Numbered from the stretch's first letter, positions 1 through 8,393 are shown. The stretch is DNA of 33,789 nt from Geobacter sp. (GCA_003151775.1 PLYK01000137.1:1-33789), one strand, 5' to 3'. Notes: generated by a model from the letters alone, not told the origin. Translations and numbers: made by a program.

Positions 1-189
1 CTGGGCATTGAAGCCGAAGAGGCCGGAAGAATCATCGCTCAGCGGCAGAAGCAGCGGGACAACTTCATCCGCGACTTCCTGGACCGGGATGCCCACGACC
101 TGAGCTTTTACCACCTGGTGTTCAACAACGACAAAAACGACGTTGAAGCCGTCGCCCGCACCATTGCGGAGTATGTGAAGGCCCCATAA
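1..189 (+). CDS. Cytidylate kinase-like family protein, C-terminal fragment
   Basis: This open frame enters from the left edge and ends in TAA, so only the last 62 residues are visible. They contain a helical, charged segment (IAQRQKQRDNFIRDFLDRD) followed by a YHLVFNND strand and a final helix ending in IAEYVKAP. That layout matches the lid and C-terminal part of cytidylate kinase-like P-loop proteins (PF13189 type), in which an arginine-bearing lid precedes a 'YDLVINT'-like strand. The nucleotide-binding P-loop would lie outside the window, so neither activity nor start can be judged. It converges on the minus-strand Smr gene with a 25-bp gap. The family call comes from recognising the C-terminal pattern only; substrate is unknown. 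Confidence 0.6.
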   Translation: MGIEAEEAGRIIAQRQKQRDNFIRDFLDRDAHDLSFYHLVFNNDKNDVEAVARTIAEYVKAP

Positions 190-214
190 CCGCAATGTTC
201 GGGCAAAAGACAGG

Positions 215-868
215 TCATGAAGCGGTGGAAGATTCCGGCAGGGGACGGAGAAAGACCACATAGGCGCCGCCTCCGCCCAGCTCCCGCGGGGCCGGTGCAA
301 ATTCAAGCACCATCCCGCGTCCGGCGTCCCGCAGCCAGGAGGCAATTGCCTGTTGAAGCACCGGTTCACCCGGTGAATTGATCCCCTTTCCGGTGATGAC
401 CAGGGCGGCCTTCTGCCCCTTGCGGCGCGCCGTATCCAGAAAGCGGGGGAGCGCCGCCAGCGCCTCTTCCCTCGTCAGCCCGTGCAGATCGAGCTGATGG
501 GAAACTGCAATGATGCCACGCTTCACCTGGCGCAGGCGATTACCCGACAGCGGCTTCAATTCGTCGTCATCGGGAACTGAATCGGCGAATTTCGTTTCCA
601 GTTTTAAACGGCCGAGCTCCTGCAGAAACAGCTCCGCGGATTCCTGGTCGAAGCCTGTGGACGGCAGGGAGGAAGATCGAGCCGGCTCACGGAGAGCAGT
701 GCTTGCCTTTTTGACCTTTTCTGCACGCAACACCTTGACATCAGCCATAGCCCGCAGGAAGAGGTCACTCCCCTCCTCGACCGGCTCGACTTCACGGGCG
801 GGCGGCCCCGGTACGGCATCCGGCTCCTTCCGGGAGATGTCCATCTCTTTCAAGGTCTTTTTACCCAT
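215..868 (-). CDS. Smr-domain protein (MutS2 C-terminal-like nuclease domain)
   Basis: A 217-aa protein with a charged, probably disordered first 110 residues and a C-terminal Smr domain from about residue 125. Two hallmarks are visible: the LDLHGLTREEAL motif at the domain start and the ITGKGINSPGEPVL segment matching the family's TGxG loop. Stand-alone Smr proteins are DNA- or RNA-cleaving or -binding proteins linked to recombination, mismatch handling or ribosome rescue; which role applies here cannot be told. The start ATG overlaps the stop of the upstream OmpA-like gene by one base (TGATG), so the two are probably translationally coupled. It is the last gene of the long minus-strand run. 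The domain call is secure; the cellular role is open. Confidence 0.85.
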   Translation of the reverse strand: MGKKTLKEMDISRKEPDAVPGPPAREVEPVEEGSDLFLRAMADVKVLRAEKVKKASTALREPARSSSLPSTGFDQESAELFLQELGRLKLETKFADSVPDDDELKPLSGNRLRQVKRGIIAVSHQLDLHGLTREEALAALPRFLDTARRKGQKAALVITGKGINSPGEPVLQQAIASWLRDAGRGMVLEFAPAPRELGGGGAYVVFLRPLPESSTAS

Positions 869-1719
869 CAGTCCTTGGCCACCAGGGTGATTTCAATACG
901 GCGGTTCTTGGCGCGCCCCTCCTTTGTGGCATTGTCGGCCACCGGCTTGAACTCGGAAAAGGCCGCTGCGGAGAGGTTGGCCGGATCGAGCCCCTGCTGT
1001 TGCAGGAATTTGGCAACATTGATGGCACGGGCTGCCGAAAGCTCCCAGTTCGAAGGGAACTGGGCCGACTTGATTGGCACGTTGTCGGTGTGCCCCTCGA
1101 TACGGATCGATTTATCCTTGACCTCTTTCAGGGTCGGGACCATCTTGAGCAGAATGGCGATTCCGTCCGGCTTGACGTCCGCCTTGCCGGAATCGAACAG
1201 GATAGCGGCCTCCATGTTGACGGTCAATTTTCCCTTCAATTCCGAGATGGTCACCTGCCCTTGGGCGATCTCGCTCTTCATGTTTTCCAACAGATGTTCG
1301 TAGGTGCCGCTGACCTCCTTGACCTTCTCTTCCTTGGCCTTCTGGAGAGTGGCTATCTCATCGCCGAGCTTCCTGTTCTCCTCTTGCAGATCGGCTGCCT
1401 TCTGGCGCAAATCGCTGATATTCTTGGAGAGGGTATCGGATTTGGCTTTGAGCACCTGTTCCAGTTCACTCTTATCCTTGGTGAGCGCCTGATTTTCCTT
1501 GGCCAGCCCTGCCGCCTCGGCCTTCAGCTTGTCAAACTCGGCCTTAAGCAAGCTATTATCGGCAGAGAGCTTCCCGTACTGCTGTTTCAGGCCGCCAAGC
1601 TCGCCCGACAGGCCTTTGGCCTCATCCTCCTTCAACTGGTACTTGCCTTGGGAAACACAGCCGTTCAAAGCCAGGGCCATCAGGCCCGCCAACACCAGAT
1701 AAATGGTTCGTCTCACCAC
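868..1719 (-). CDS. OmpA/MotB-type peptidoglycan-binding lipoprotein with coiled coil
   Basis: The N-terminus is a lipoprotein signal ending at the lipobox LNGC, so the mature protein should be lipid-anchored. It is followed by a long heptad-rich coiled coil of about 130 residues full of K, E, L and Q, and then an OmpA-like domain. Visible OmpA-domain marks are ILFDSGKADVKPDG, the peptidoglycan-contact segment IRIEGHTDNVPI, WELSAARA and the terminal GRAKNRRIEI. It probably ties an envelope layer to peptidoglycan. I chose a GTG start preceded by AAGGAGG with 6-bp spacing; the next codon is also GTG. A GTG at 1752 would overlap the receiver gene's stop (TAGTG) but has a poor ribosome site. The family call is firm; its link to the cytochrome genes is inferred from position. 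Confidence 0.88.
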   Translation of the reverse strand: MVRRTIYLVLAGLMALALNGCVSQGKYQLKEDEAKGLSGELGGLKQQYGKLSADNSLLKAEFDKLKAEAAGLAKENQALTKDKSELEQVLKAKSDTLSKNISDLRQKAADLQEENRKLGDEIATLQKAKEEKVKEVSGTYEHLLENMKSEIAQGQVTISELKGKLTVNMEAAILFDSGKADVKPDGIAILLKMVPTLKEVKDKSIRIEGHTDNVPIKSAQFPSNWELSAARAINVAKFLQQQGLDPANLSAAAFSEFKPVADNATKEGRAKNRRIEITLVAKD

Positions 1720-1751
1720 ACTCGGCCTCCTTTTTGATTTTGTCTTTGGCA

Positions 1752-2138
1752 CTACCGGCTGGCGGTCTTTCTGCTGAGAGAGATCAAGATCATGTCCAAC
1801 ACCGTTTTCTGCCGCGCCTCGAACTTGTTGAGCACCGCCAGACAGGTGCCCATTGGGCAGAGCTCGTGAAGAAAGTCGGCATCCCGCCCGGAAATGATCA
1901 CCACCCGGTTTTTGTCCATCCCCGACCTGGTGGCAAACGAAAGCAATTTCAAGCCATCAATGGCAGGCATCTCCAAGTCGATCAGCAGCAGGTCATACCC
2001 GCCGGTCTTTATGGAGTTCAAGGCCGTTACCGGACTGTTGCAGATATCCACCTGTAACAGAGGGTAGGCGTTATGGATGTACCCGGCCAGGAACTCGGTA
2101 AAGGCCTGGTCGTCATCAATCAGTAATATTCTGCCCAT
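1752..2138 (-). CDS. Stand-alone response-regulator receiver protein
   Basis: A 128-aa protein made of a single receiver (REC) domain. The acidic cluster is DDDQ near residues 8-11, the phospho-acceptor Asp lies in LLIDLEMPAIDG at about residue 57, the conserved Ser is in VVIISGRD, and the conserved Lys is in LNKFEAR. There is no DNA-binding or enzymatic output domain, so it acts by protein-protein contact or as a phosphate relay. No histidine kinase is adjacent, so its partner kinase is unknown. It sits between the substrate-binding protein gene (66-bp gap) and the OmpA-like gene. Its ribosome site is weak, which suggests it may depend on read-through from upstream genes. Confidence 0.88.
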   Translation of the reverse strand: MGRILLIDDDQAFTEFLAGYIHNAYPLLQVDICNSPVTALNSIKTGGYDLLLIDLEMPAIDGLKLLSFATRSGMDKNRVVIISGRDADFLHELCPMGTCLAVLNKFEARQKTVLDMILISLSRKTASR

Positions 2139-2204
2139 AGCTTCATAATATAGTCGATTTTACGGTACCCATGAAACAAAAAAAACAGGGGGTCTGCGGG
2201 AACG

Positions 2205-3152
2205 CTACTTGATGACGCGCGTGGCATTGCTCAAGACTGTGAAGGGGAGATTAATCCCCAACTCCTGGGCAGCGCGCATGTTGATGATCAGCTCGATACG
2301 GCGGGGGGAGATCAACGAAAGATGGTTCTGCTTGGCGCCTTCCAGAATACGGGTGGCTATGTCGGCAGCCAGGTGCCCCTGCTCTTCGGGATCGATTTCA
2401 AGCGACATGATCGCGCCCTTTTCGGCAGCGCCGGGCATGGTGGCAAGTACCGGGATGTTGCGGGTCTTGGTGCGGGCGATGATCTTGCTGAACTGCCGGG
2501 ACACCAAGCCGCTTTCCGTAGCAAAGACGACGTCGGAATGGTCGAGCAGGGAAGGAAGGGCCGCCTCCAGGGCAGCGGCAGAGGCAACGTTTGCCTCCGT
2601 CACGATCATATCGTAGTGAGGCGCAAATTTCTTGATATCATCAAGCTGCTTCTGCGATCCGGCCTCGCGGGAGTTGTAGACGACGCCGATCCGCCGGTAT
2701 GGCTTGATGTGCTCCCGGCTGTCCTTGAACGTCTTTATCAAGGTAATCAACGGCACCCGCGAACTGACACCGCACATACCCCGCTGCGGCCCGTCGGATA
2801 CGAAGACGTCAACGGACACAACCGGAATCCCGTCTGATTCCTTCATGGCCGTGAACGCAGCCGGCGCCCCGTAGGCCACGATCAAATCCGGGCGGTAGGC
2901 ATTGAACTTTCTGATCGTATTGGACCAGGAGAGCGGATCGGGATTCGGAACCTGCAAAATGATCTCAACATTGGCCGAGGTATAACCCAAAGCGGCCAGG
3001 GACTTGATAAAGGCCTGGTGCGCCTCTCGGTAGCGCGGCTGGTCGCAGCTCATGACGGCGGCGATGACCTTGCCTGCGGCATGGCAATCCGGATGCCGGC
3101 AGCACGCCAGGAAAAGGATCATCAGCACTATGGAGAGAATTCGTTGGCGCAT
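2205..3152 (-). CDS. ABC transporter substrate-binding-like protein (PF04392 type)
   Basis: About 315 residues with an N-terminal export signal (MRQRILSIVLMILFLACC) followed by a type-1 periplasmic-binding fold. Characteristic segments are FIKSLAALGYTSANVEI, RPDLIVAYGAPAAFTAMK, IPVVSVDV, RRIGVVYNSREAGS, and the C-terminal SPRRIELIINMRAAQELGINLP, which is typical of the ABC_sub_bind (DUF534) family. These proteins bind small ligands in the periplasm and often work with ABC importers or sensor proteins; the ligand is not predictable. No permease gene adjoins it. I used the ATG five codons inside the longest frame because it begins the signal peptide; a GTG at 3167 would overlap the porin stop. 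Two Cys at the end of the hydrophobic stretch make a lipoprotein possible, but the lipobox is not canonical. Confidence 0.8.
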   Translation of the reverse strand: MRQRILSIVLMILFLACCRHPDCHAAGKVIAAVMSCDQPRYREAHQAFIKSLAALGYTSANVEIILQVPNPDPLSWSNTIRKFNAYRPDLIVAYGAPAAFTAMKESDGIPVVSVDVFVSDGPQRGMCGVSSRVPLITLIKTFKDSREHIKPYRRIGVVYNSREAGSQKQLDDIKKFAPHYDMIVTEANVASAAALEAALPSLLDHSDVVFATESGLVSRQFSKIIARTKTRNIPVLATMPGAAEKGAIMSLEIDPEEQGHLAADIATRILEGAKQNHLSLISPRRIELIINMRAAQELGINLPFTVLSNATRVIK

Positions 3153-3160
3153 ACCATCCA

Positions 3161-5254
3161 CTACCACCGCGAAGTTAACGATAGCATAGTCGTATGGACC
3201 GAGCCGTCGAAGAGCGCATTACCGGAGTTGTAATTTCGGAAACAGTAGTCCATTGAGCAGCCGGCATGTTTGCTAAAGCGCCAATCGGCACGGGCCGTCA
3301 CGCCCGTTTCGACAGCATCCAGCCGGGTAAGGTTGGTGATGCCGGTGGTATCGAAACTTCCCGTCGCGCCCGCTAGGGTAAACGCCTGGACAGGCACGTC
3401 AAACCGGGACCCTGAACGCACCTGCTGGAATCCGAGGGAGATGTCCAGCGGCTCGGCAACGGCATAGGCAATATCGATGCCGTAGACGTGCGCGCTAGAG
3501 CGGTAGTTGGTCGCCGCGAGCGGCATCGGATCGCTGATGATATTGGCAAACAATACCGATTGGTCCGTCACCGTTTCCAGGTATGAATAGTTGGCGGTGA
3601 TGGTCAGGCGCTCCACTGGGCTGAACCACAAGCTCCCATTGGCCGAGTACATGCGGTTTTCTCGCGGCAGGGTGTAGCCGTCAACAGGCGCCGGGACAAC
3701 CGTGGCGTCACTGCTTAGGCTCTGCTCATAGGTGGTTATGAAGCTTGCCGTAGTCCCCCACGCGCCGTTTTTGATGTATGTTACAAACAGTTCGCCCTTG
3801 TGGCTTTCCGATGCCGAGGTCTTCCATTCCGGGTTATCGGTTGTGCAATAGGTGTAGGCGGCGTTCACCCTGAAACCGGGGAACGGCCTCCAGGAGGCAT
3901 TCGCCAGGACTCTGTGGGTCTGACTGTATTCGCTGTGGAGTGCCGCCGGGTCGCCGGGCGTGAGGTCACTGTCGGGCACATTGTCACGGGACAAAAGGAC
4001 GGCTCGGTATTCCAGGCGGTAGGTCACTTGCTGGTTAGGCCGGAACGTGCCGGAAAGGGAAAGGGTATCCTTGACCGTGTCGATACCGGGCTGCACCAGC
4101 AAAAGACCCGGCGTGGCAGTGTAGACGCCGGGAAGCGGGGTCACGGCGGGTATCCGGGAAAAGGCATACGAGACGGTTGGGGGCGATTCCAGCTCGGTCT
4201 GCAGGCGCCGGTATTTAAGGGCGAAAGACAGTTCCTTGAACGGGGTGTACGTCAGGTCTCCCGCCACCGAATGCAGCGTTTGCTCCGGTTTGGAGGAGGG
4301 ACGCGCATCCCCCCGGCCGGCGTCGTTTTCCCTCTTGGTAAGGACATAGGCGGCCGTCCCCACCAGGCCGCCGCTCATGTCGGAGTAAAGCCTGACCGTA
4401 TGGGACGTTACCCGGCTGTCGGAGACGACGTTGGTCGCCTGGTTGCCTGGAGTGATCGCTCCGCCGCCGGTTACGACGAAAGGATAGCGGATATCCGGGG
4501 CCTGGTTTGAAAAATCGCGGATACGGAATCCATAGGCGATGTCGAAGAATCCCAGATGGGCGTCGGCGCCGACGCTTCCCTCCCGCGTGACTTGGTCAAC
4601 CTGCCGGTTGAGGGAGACGATCCTGTTCTGCGGGTCGCCAAAGTTGTAGTCGCCAAAACGGAGCTGGTCGGTTCCCCGGCGGCTCAGTTCCCAGTACCCA
4701 AGGTTGATGTGGATGGGATTGTTGCCCAGCTTGATGCGGTTCTCCACCTGGGTAATGCCGGTGCGAACGCCGTAGCCGTCCGCGGGGGCGGGCGATTGCG
4801 TCGTTGCGTATTGGCCGGTGGATGACTGGGGAAGCTGTTCCGTGAGCAGGTTGTGCCAGAGGGCCTCGCTTTCCAGGTGCAGACGATAGTATCCGCCATA
4901 GTCGAAAAAAAGATTGGCTTTATAATCGTCCTCGTGGAGCATGAGGGCTTCTCCCGACAACTTGATGCTGGAGTCGAGCGTACCGGCGGAGAGCCCCCCC
5001 GTTACGCCGGATTTCAGGCGCGCGTAGGGCGCAGCGGCAGCGGTTGCACCGTCAGGCGTGATAAACCGGTATCCTGCCTGGGCATACGCAAAACGATAGG
5101 CTTCGACTTCCTGTTCCGTCTGCGCTTCATGCCTTTCTACACCGGCATCCGGGATGACGCCGTCGGCGGCAAGGGCCGGCGCCTCCATGGACATCAGGCC
5201 CAAGCAGACAACCAGGGGCACAAACAGCATTCTTTGGCGAGAGCGGCTCGGCAT
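3161..5254 (-). CDS. MtrB/PioB-family outer-membrane beta-barrel porin
   Basis: A 697-aa exported protein with a signal peptide ending near APALAADG, then long alternating amphipathic strands rich in Y, T, S, R and D, and a C-terminal aromatic residue (SLTSRW), all typical of outer-membrane barrels. Length and position directly after a decaheme cytochrome match the MtrB/PioB family, which sheathes an MtrA-type cytochrome so that electrons cross the outer membrane. Unlike the Shewanella MtrB proteins I know, no CxxC pair is visible near the mature N-terminus. The start ATG lies 3 bp after the cytochrome stop and its GAGGAA ribosome site overlaps that stop, so the two are coupled. The family call is strong; physiological direction (electron export or uptake) is unknown. 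Confidence 0.85.
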   Translation of the reverse strand: MPSRSRQRMLFVPLVVCLGLMSMEAPALAADGVIPDAGVERHEAQTEQEVEAYRFAYAQAGYRFITPDGATAAAAPYARLKSGVTGGLSAGTLDSSIKLSGEALMLHEDDYKANLFFDYGGYYRLHLESEALWHNLLTEQLPQSSTGQYATTQSPAPADGYGVRTGITQVENRIKLGNNPIHINLGYWELSRRGTDQLRFGDYNFGDPQNRIVSLNRQVDQVTREGSVGADAHLGFFDIAYGFRIRDFSNQAPDIRYPFVVTGGGAITPGNQATNVVSDSRVTSHTVRLYSDMSGGLVGTAAYVLTKRENDAGRGDARPSSKPEQTLHSVAGDLTYTPFKELSFALKYRRLQTELESPPTVSYAFSRIPAVTPLPGVYTATPGLLLVQPGIDTVKDTLSLSGTFRPNQQVTYRLEYRAVLLSRDNVPDSDLTPGDPAALHSEYSQTHRVLANASWRPFPGFRVNAAYTYCTTDNPEWKTSASESHKGELFVTYIKNGAWGTTASFITTYEQSLSSDATVVPAPVDGYTLPRENRMYSANGSLWFSPVERLTITANYSYLETVTDQSVLFANIISDPMPLAATNYRSSAHVYGIDIAYAVAEPLDISLGFQQVRSGSRFDVPVQAFTLAGATGSFDTTGITNLTRLDAVETGVTARADWRFSKHAGCSMDYCFRNYNSGNALFDGSVHTTMLSLTSRW

Positions 5255-5257
5255 GGC

Positions 5258-6274
5258 TTACTTCCTCAACGTCCCGTACCCGCCATTGTCGGGGGTATCG
5301 GAGCCGTGGATAGCGGAATGACAGTCGGTGCACCGGTTGGAAAAGAGCGACTTTATGGATGCGTCGCCGCTTATTGTACTGCGGTGCCCCGGATTGTGGC
5401 ACTGAATGCAGAGAAACGGCATGGCCGCCGAGAGCAGCCTTCGATTGACCGAACCGTGCGGCATGTGGCAGTTGGTGCAGGTTTCTGTGACGTCGCCGTG
5501 CTCGTAGACGAAAGGCCCGCTTTTCTCCATGTGGCAGCGGGTGCAGAGGTCGCGGAGCGTGCTCCCTCTCAACTGCTTGGGCTGGCTTGAACCGTGGGGG
5601 TCATGGCAGTCGAAACAGTCCATCTTCTTTTCCCGCACCGGGTGATGGGCAAACAGGCTGAATTGGGCCTTGACGTCGGGATGGCAGCCGTAGCAGAGTA
5701 CAGCCATTTTATCGCGGCTGACCTTCTGCTGCGGCCCTTCGTGCAACGTGTGGCAGGTGAAGCAGCTCAAGTCGTTAAGGGCGTGGGTACTGGAATGCCA
5801 GTAGGCCAGGGCAGGGGTCGAGGCCGCGGAGTGGCACTTCAGGCAGATCAACGACTGGGCCTGGGGCGGGAGATTCTTCAGGTCGAGCAGCGTGGAGACG
5901 TCACATTTGTCGCCCTTTTCGCCATAAAGTCTTTTTGTTTCCTCGATGTTGGCGATTGCCAGGCTTCCCGGCCCATGGCAGGACTCGCAGTTGACCAGCG
6001 GCAAGCCGGTTTCAGGCTTGATCTGTTCGCCGTGCACGCTCCGCTTGAAGTCGCTGGTGATCCTGTCATGCTTGTGGCACTTGGCGACACAGTTATCCGT
6101 CCCCACGTAGTCGGCATCCAGGCGGCCGACAATCATCTTTTCATACTCGGCAACCGGCAGAAGCGGATGCGACTGCTTGATCCCGGCGCATCCGGCGAGA
6201 AGCACCGCCACGACGATCATTGCGGCCCATATACTACCCGGAAGCACAATGGCTCTGCCACAGCGTTTATTCAT
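5258..6274 (-). CDS. Decaheme c-type cytochrome, DmsE/MtrA-like lipoprotein
   Basis: About 338 residues with a lipoprotein signal ending in LLAGC and exactly ten CxxCH heme-binding motifs: CVAKCH, CESCH, CLKCH, CFTCH, CYGCH, CFDCH, CTRCH, CTNCH, CIQCH and CTDCH. Ten evenly spread hemes in a protein this size fit the MtrA/DmsE/PioA group, whose wire-like cytochrome plugs an MtrB barrel. The porin gene follows immediately. I chose the ATG at MNKRC because AAGGAG lies 7-8 bp upstream; a longer frame adds nine residues without a better site. The lipid anchor is a difference from soluble MtrA and could fix it to a membrane. No extracellular OmcA/MtrC-like cytochrome lies nearby, so this looks like a two-part conduit. 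Confidence 0.93.
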   Translation of the reverse strand: MNKRCGRAIVLPGSIWAAMIVVAVLLAGCAGIKQSHPLLPVAEYEKMIVGRLDADYVGTDNCVAKCHKHDRITSDFKRSVHGEQIKPETGLPLVNCESCHGPGSLAIANIEETKRLYGEKGDKCDVSTLLDLKNLPPQAQSLICLKCHSAASTPALAYWHSSTHALNDLSCFTCHTLHEGPQQKVSRDKMAVLCYGCHPDVKAQFSLFAHHPVREKKMDCFDCHDPHGSSQPKQLRGSTLRDLCTRCHMEKSGPFVYEHGDVTETCTNCHMPHGSVNRRLLSAAMPFLCIQCHNPGHRSTISGDASIKSLFSNRCTDCHSAIHGSDTPDNGGYGTLRK

Positions 6275-6304
6275 CACAATCTCCTTCAGAACTCCGGGCA
6301 ACCA

Positions 6305-7060
6305 TCAGCCTCCCTGGATACCCTTGGTGGTGGTACGAATGAAGCGCTGCACGACCGGGTTGCTGCTGTTCCGTATCTGGTCCGGCATGCCGGTCTCAAT
6401 GATCTCCCCCTGGTGCATCATGGCAATGCGGTCGGACAGGAACAGAGCAAAATTCAGATCATGGGTGACGATGATCGTCGTATTGCCGGTCCTTTTTTTC
6501 AGGGAGAGGATCGTTTCCGCCAGCTCGTCGGTGGTCACCGGGTCCAACTCGGCGGTCGGCTCATCGTAAAGGACCAGGTCCGGCTCCATCGCCAGGGAAC
6601 GGGCTATGGCGACCCGCTTCCGCATGCCGCCCGACAGCTCCGAGGTCCGCAACCCTTCACGCCCTTCCAGCCCCACAATGGCCAGCTTTTCGGCGATGAT
6701 CCCGCAAATGCGGGCCTCGGGATATTTGCGATGCTCCCGCAGCCAGAGCCCCACGTTCTCGGCGACGGTCAACGAGTTGAACAGGGCCGACGATTGAAAC
6801 ACCATGCTGCTACACAACGATTGTGGCAGCGGCCTGCCATTATGGAACACCGGTTGGCCGTTAAAGTAGATCTGACCGCTATCGGGCGTTTCCAGGCGGA
6901 TGATGTGCCGCAACAGGATGCTCTTGCCGGTGCCGGAGGGACCGATGATCGAAAATGTTTCTCCCGGCGCGATGTCGAGGTCGATATCTTTCAGGACATG
7001 GTTGCTGCCAAAATACTTATTCAGTTTTTCAATTCGGACGGCGACACCGTGAACAGGCAT
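6305..7060 (-). CDS. ABC transporter ATP-binding protein, MlaF-like
   Basis: A 251-aa ATPase with all ABC motifs: Walker A GPSGTGKS (residues 40-47), Q-loop FQSSALF, signature LSGGMRKR (about 142-149), Walker B LVLYDEP (162-168), ELDP D-loop and the switch His in VTHD (200). The LSGGMRKRVAIARSLA form is characteristic of ATPases that serve MCE/Mla-type lipid transporters (MlaF, TTG2A). No MlaE permease or MCE-domain gene is in the window, so either the partner is encoded elsewhere or the ATPase has been reassigned to this cluster. It lies 30 bp upstream of the decaheme gene and 47 bp after the small membrane protein gene. Subfamily assignment is from motif recognition; substrate is unknown. 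Confidence 0.85.
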   Translation of the reverse strand: MPVHGVAVRIEKLNKYFGSNHVLKDIDLDIAPGETFSIIGPSGTGKSILLRHIIRLETPDSGQIYFNGQPVFHNGRPLPQSLCSSMVFQSSALFNSLTVAENVGLWLREHRKYPEARICGIIAEKLAIVGLEGREGLRTSELSGGMRKRVAIARSLAMEPDLVLYDEPTAELDPVTTDELAETILSLKKRTGNTTIIVTHDLNFALFLSDRIAMMHQGEIIETGMPDQIRNSSNPVVQRFIRTTTKGIQGG

Positions 7061-7107
7061 GGAGTACTCTCGGATAGAATTTGTATGCAGTATACATGCC
7101 TACAAGT

Positions 7108-7347
7108 TCAGAACAGGCGCCTGGTTCTGTTGGTAAAATAGCGCCTATGCCGATAAACAAAGGCTGTCAGCAGTATAATGGCCACCAAGACCGACAGGTT
7201 ATTGAGCGCCAATCCGTGTGTATCAACCGGTTGGCCGACCGCATTTTCCAGCTCTCCCGCGGAAATGCACACCAGGTTGGTCAGTGATTTCACCACTTCA
7301 AAGGCGTTGTATCCCATCAGCAGGCGCCAGGTGTCGATTTCTTCCAT
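7108..7347 (-). CDS. Small single-pass membrane protein, 79 aa
   Basis: I do not recognise this protein. It has a polar first half (MEEIDTWRLLMGYNAFEVV...), one clear membrane helix at about residues 49-63 (LNNLSVLVAIILLTAFV) and a strongly basic tail (YRHRRYFTNRTRRLF). By the positive-inside rule the tail should be cytoplasmic and the N-terminal half periplasmic. A GAGG ribosome site lies about 6 bp before the ATG. It starts 21 bp after the 38-aa membrane gene and precedes the ABC ATPase, so it could be an accessory subunit of that system or of the electron conduit; this is inference from position only. Confidence 0.6.
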   Translation of the reverse strand: MEEIDTWRLLMGYNAFEVVKSLTNLVCISAGELENAVGQPVDTHGLALNNLSVLVAIILLTAFVYRHRRYFTNRTRRLF

Positions 7348-7368
7348 GAGCGCCTCGGGGAACTGCCG

Positions 7369-7485
7369 CTATTTTGCCGCGTCGTGCTTATTGCTCCGCA
7401 GCATGTTGCTCAAGACAATGCAGACGAAGATGACGATCAGGATAAATCCTATGAAAATCCAATCGGCGGTGCTGAATCCGAACAT
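7369..7485 (-). CDS. Membrane microprotein, 38 aa
   Basis: A very short gene easily missed by automatic calling. It encodes 38 residues beginning MFGFSTADWIFIGF, with a single hydrophobic helix (about residues 9-26) and a short basic tail (MLRSNKHDAAK). Support for translation: a strong AGGAGG ribosome site 8 bp before the ATG, and start-stop overlap with the upstream TPR gene (TAATG), the arrangement seen in coupled genes. Predicted topology is N-out, C-in. No function is recognisable. Its place between the TPR gene and another small membrane protein suggests a subunit or regulator of a membrane complex. Confidence 0.65.
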   Translation of the reverse strand: MFGFSTADWIFIGFILIVIFVCIVLSNMLRSNKHDAAK

Positions 7486-8393
7486 TACCGGCTCCTCCTG
7501 AAGGCTTCCGCCGCCTCGTTCAACATGCCCATCTCCTGGTAACAGGTCCCCAAAAGGTAATAGACCTCACCCATGGGGAACTGCTCGGCAAAGAAGGGGT
7601 CCGCCAGGACATCTTCAATAATGGCGGCGGCCTCATCGTTATGCCCGGCGTTGCGCTCCTCCAGCGCCACCGCGAGGGCTGTCAGATAATCCAGGGGCGG
7701 GACCAGTGGGAGCTTGCCGGCCAAGATCGCGGCGATGCGGGCATCAATCCGCGCCCGTTCGCCCACCGTCAACTCGGGCAGCGCCTCGGCCCAGACCCCG
7801 GCCGCCTGGTCGTAACGCCCCACAACGTACAGTGCTTCACCGTATTCATAGGCGACATGGCTGTCGGGCGAACCCAGCTCCAGGGCCTTCTTCAGATGCC
7901 TTTCCGCCCCGTACCAGCTCTCCACGGCCTGTTGCAGCGCGGCGAGGCGTGAACCCCTGTCGGCGAAGGTCCGGCCTATCTCCGCCTGCAGACCGGCGTT
8001 ATTAGGATCGAGCAGAGACAGAATCTTGAGATACGTGATCTTGCGATCCAGATAAGGGCTATCGACCTCTTTGGCATCCAGCATGATGATCTGTCCGCCC
8101 AGTTCGGAAACGATATGGGGATAGGCCTCCTTCAACACGGCGGCGTACTCGGCGGCATGGGCGCATTCGGGATCGAGGCGCAGCGCCTGGTAGATGCCGC
8201 GGCCCACCATGTCATAGTCGGGCGCCCCCTGCTGCATTGAAGCAATATCCTCATCCAGGAGCGGAATGGGAGGCTTGCCGTCCCAGGAAATGGCCACGCG
8301 GCCGTCGCGGCCGCTCAAGATATAACCGGCGGGTGGCGTAACGTAGCTGATGCCACCCAGCGGTGTGGGTGTCGAAACATCCGGGCTGTTCAT
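7485..8393 (-). CDS. TPR-repeat protein
   Basis: About 302 residues. The N-terminal 60 residues are non-repetitive and proline/glycine-rich; the rest is helical with recognisable TPR-like units, e.g. GRGIYQALRLDPECAHAAEY, AERHLKKALELGSPDSHVAYEYGEALYVVGRYDQA and the C-terminal MGEVYYLLGTCYQEMGMLNEAAEAFRRS. There is no signal peptide, so it should be cytoplasmic. TPR proteins are scaffolds for protein complexes; the partner is unknown. The ATG chosen (MNSPDVS) overlaps the upstream stop as ATGA and has GGAGAC about 5 bp upstream, so the longer frame is rejected. It is coupled on both sides, to the 280-aa gene upstream and the 38-aa gene downstream. Confidence 0.78.
   Translation of the reverse strand: MNSPDVSTPTPLGGISYVTPPAGYILSGRDGRVAISWDGKPPIPLLDEDIASMQQGAPDYDMVGRGIYQALRLDPECAHAAEYAAVLKEAYPHIVSELGGQIIMLDAKEVDSPYLDRKITYLKILSLLDPNNAGLQAEIGRTFADRGSRLAALQQAVESWYGAERHLKKALELGSPDSHVAYEYGEALYVVGRYDQAAGVWAEALPELTVGERARIDARIAAILAGKLPLVPPLDYLTALAVALEERNAGHNDEAAAIIEDVLADPFFAEQFPMGEVYYLLGTCYQEMGMLNEAAEAFRRSR

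Noticed and set aside
5594-7141. A 515-codon plus-strand frame opposite the decaheme and ABC genes
   Set aside because: It covers two certain minus-strand genes and resembles no protein family.
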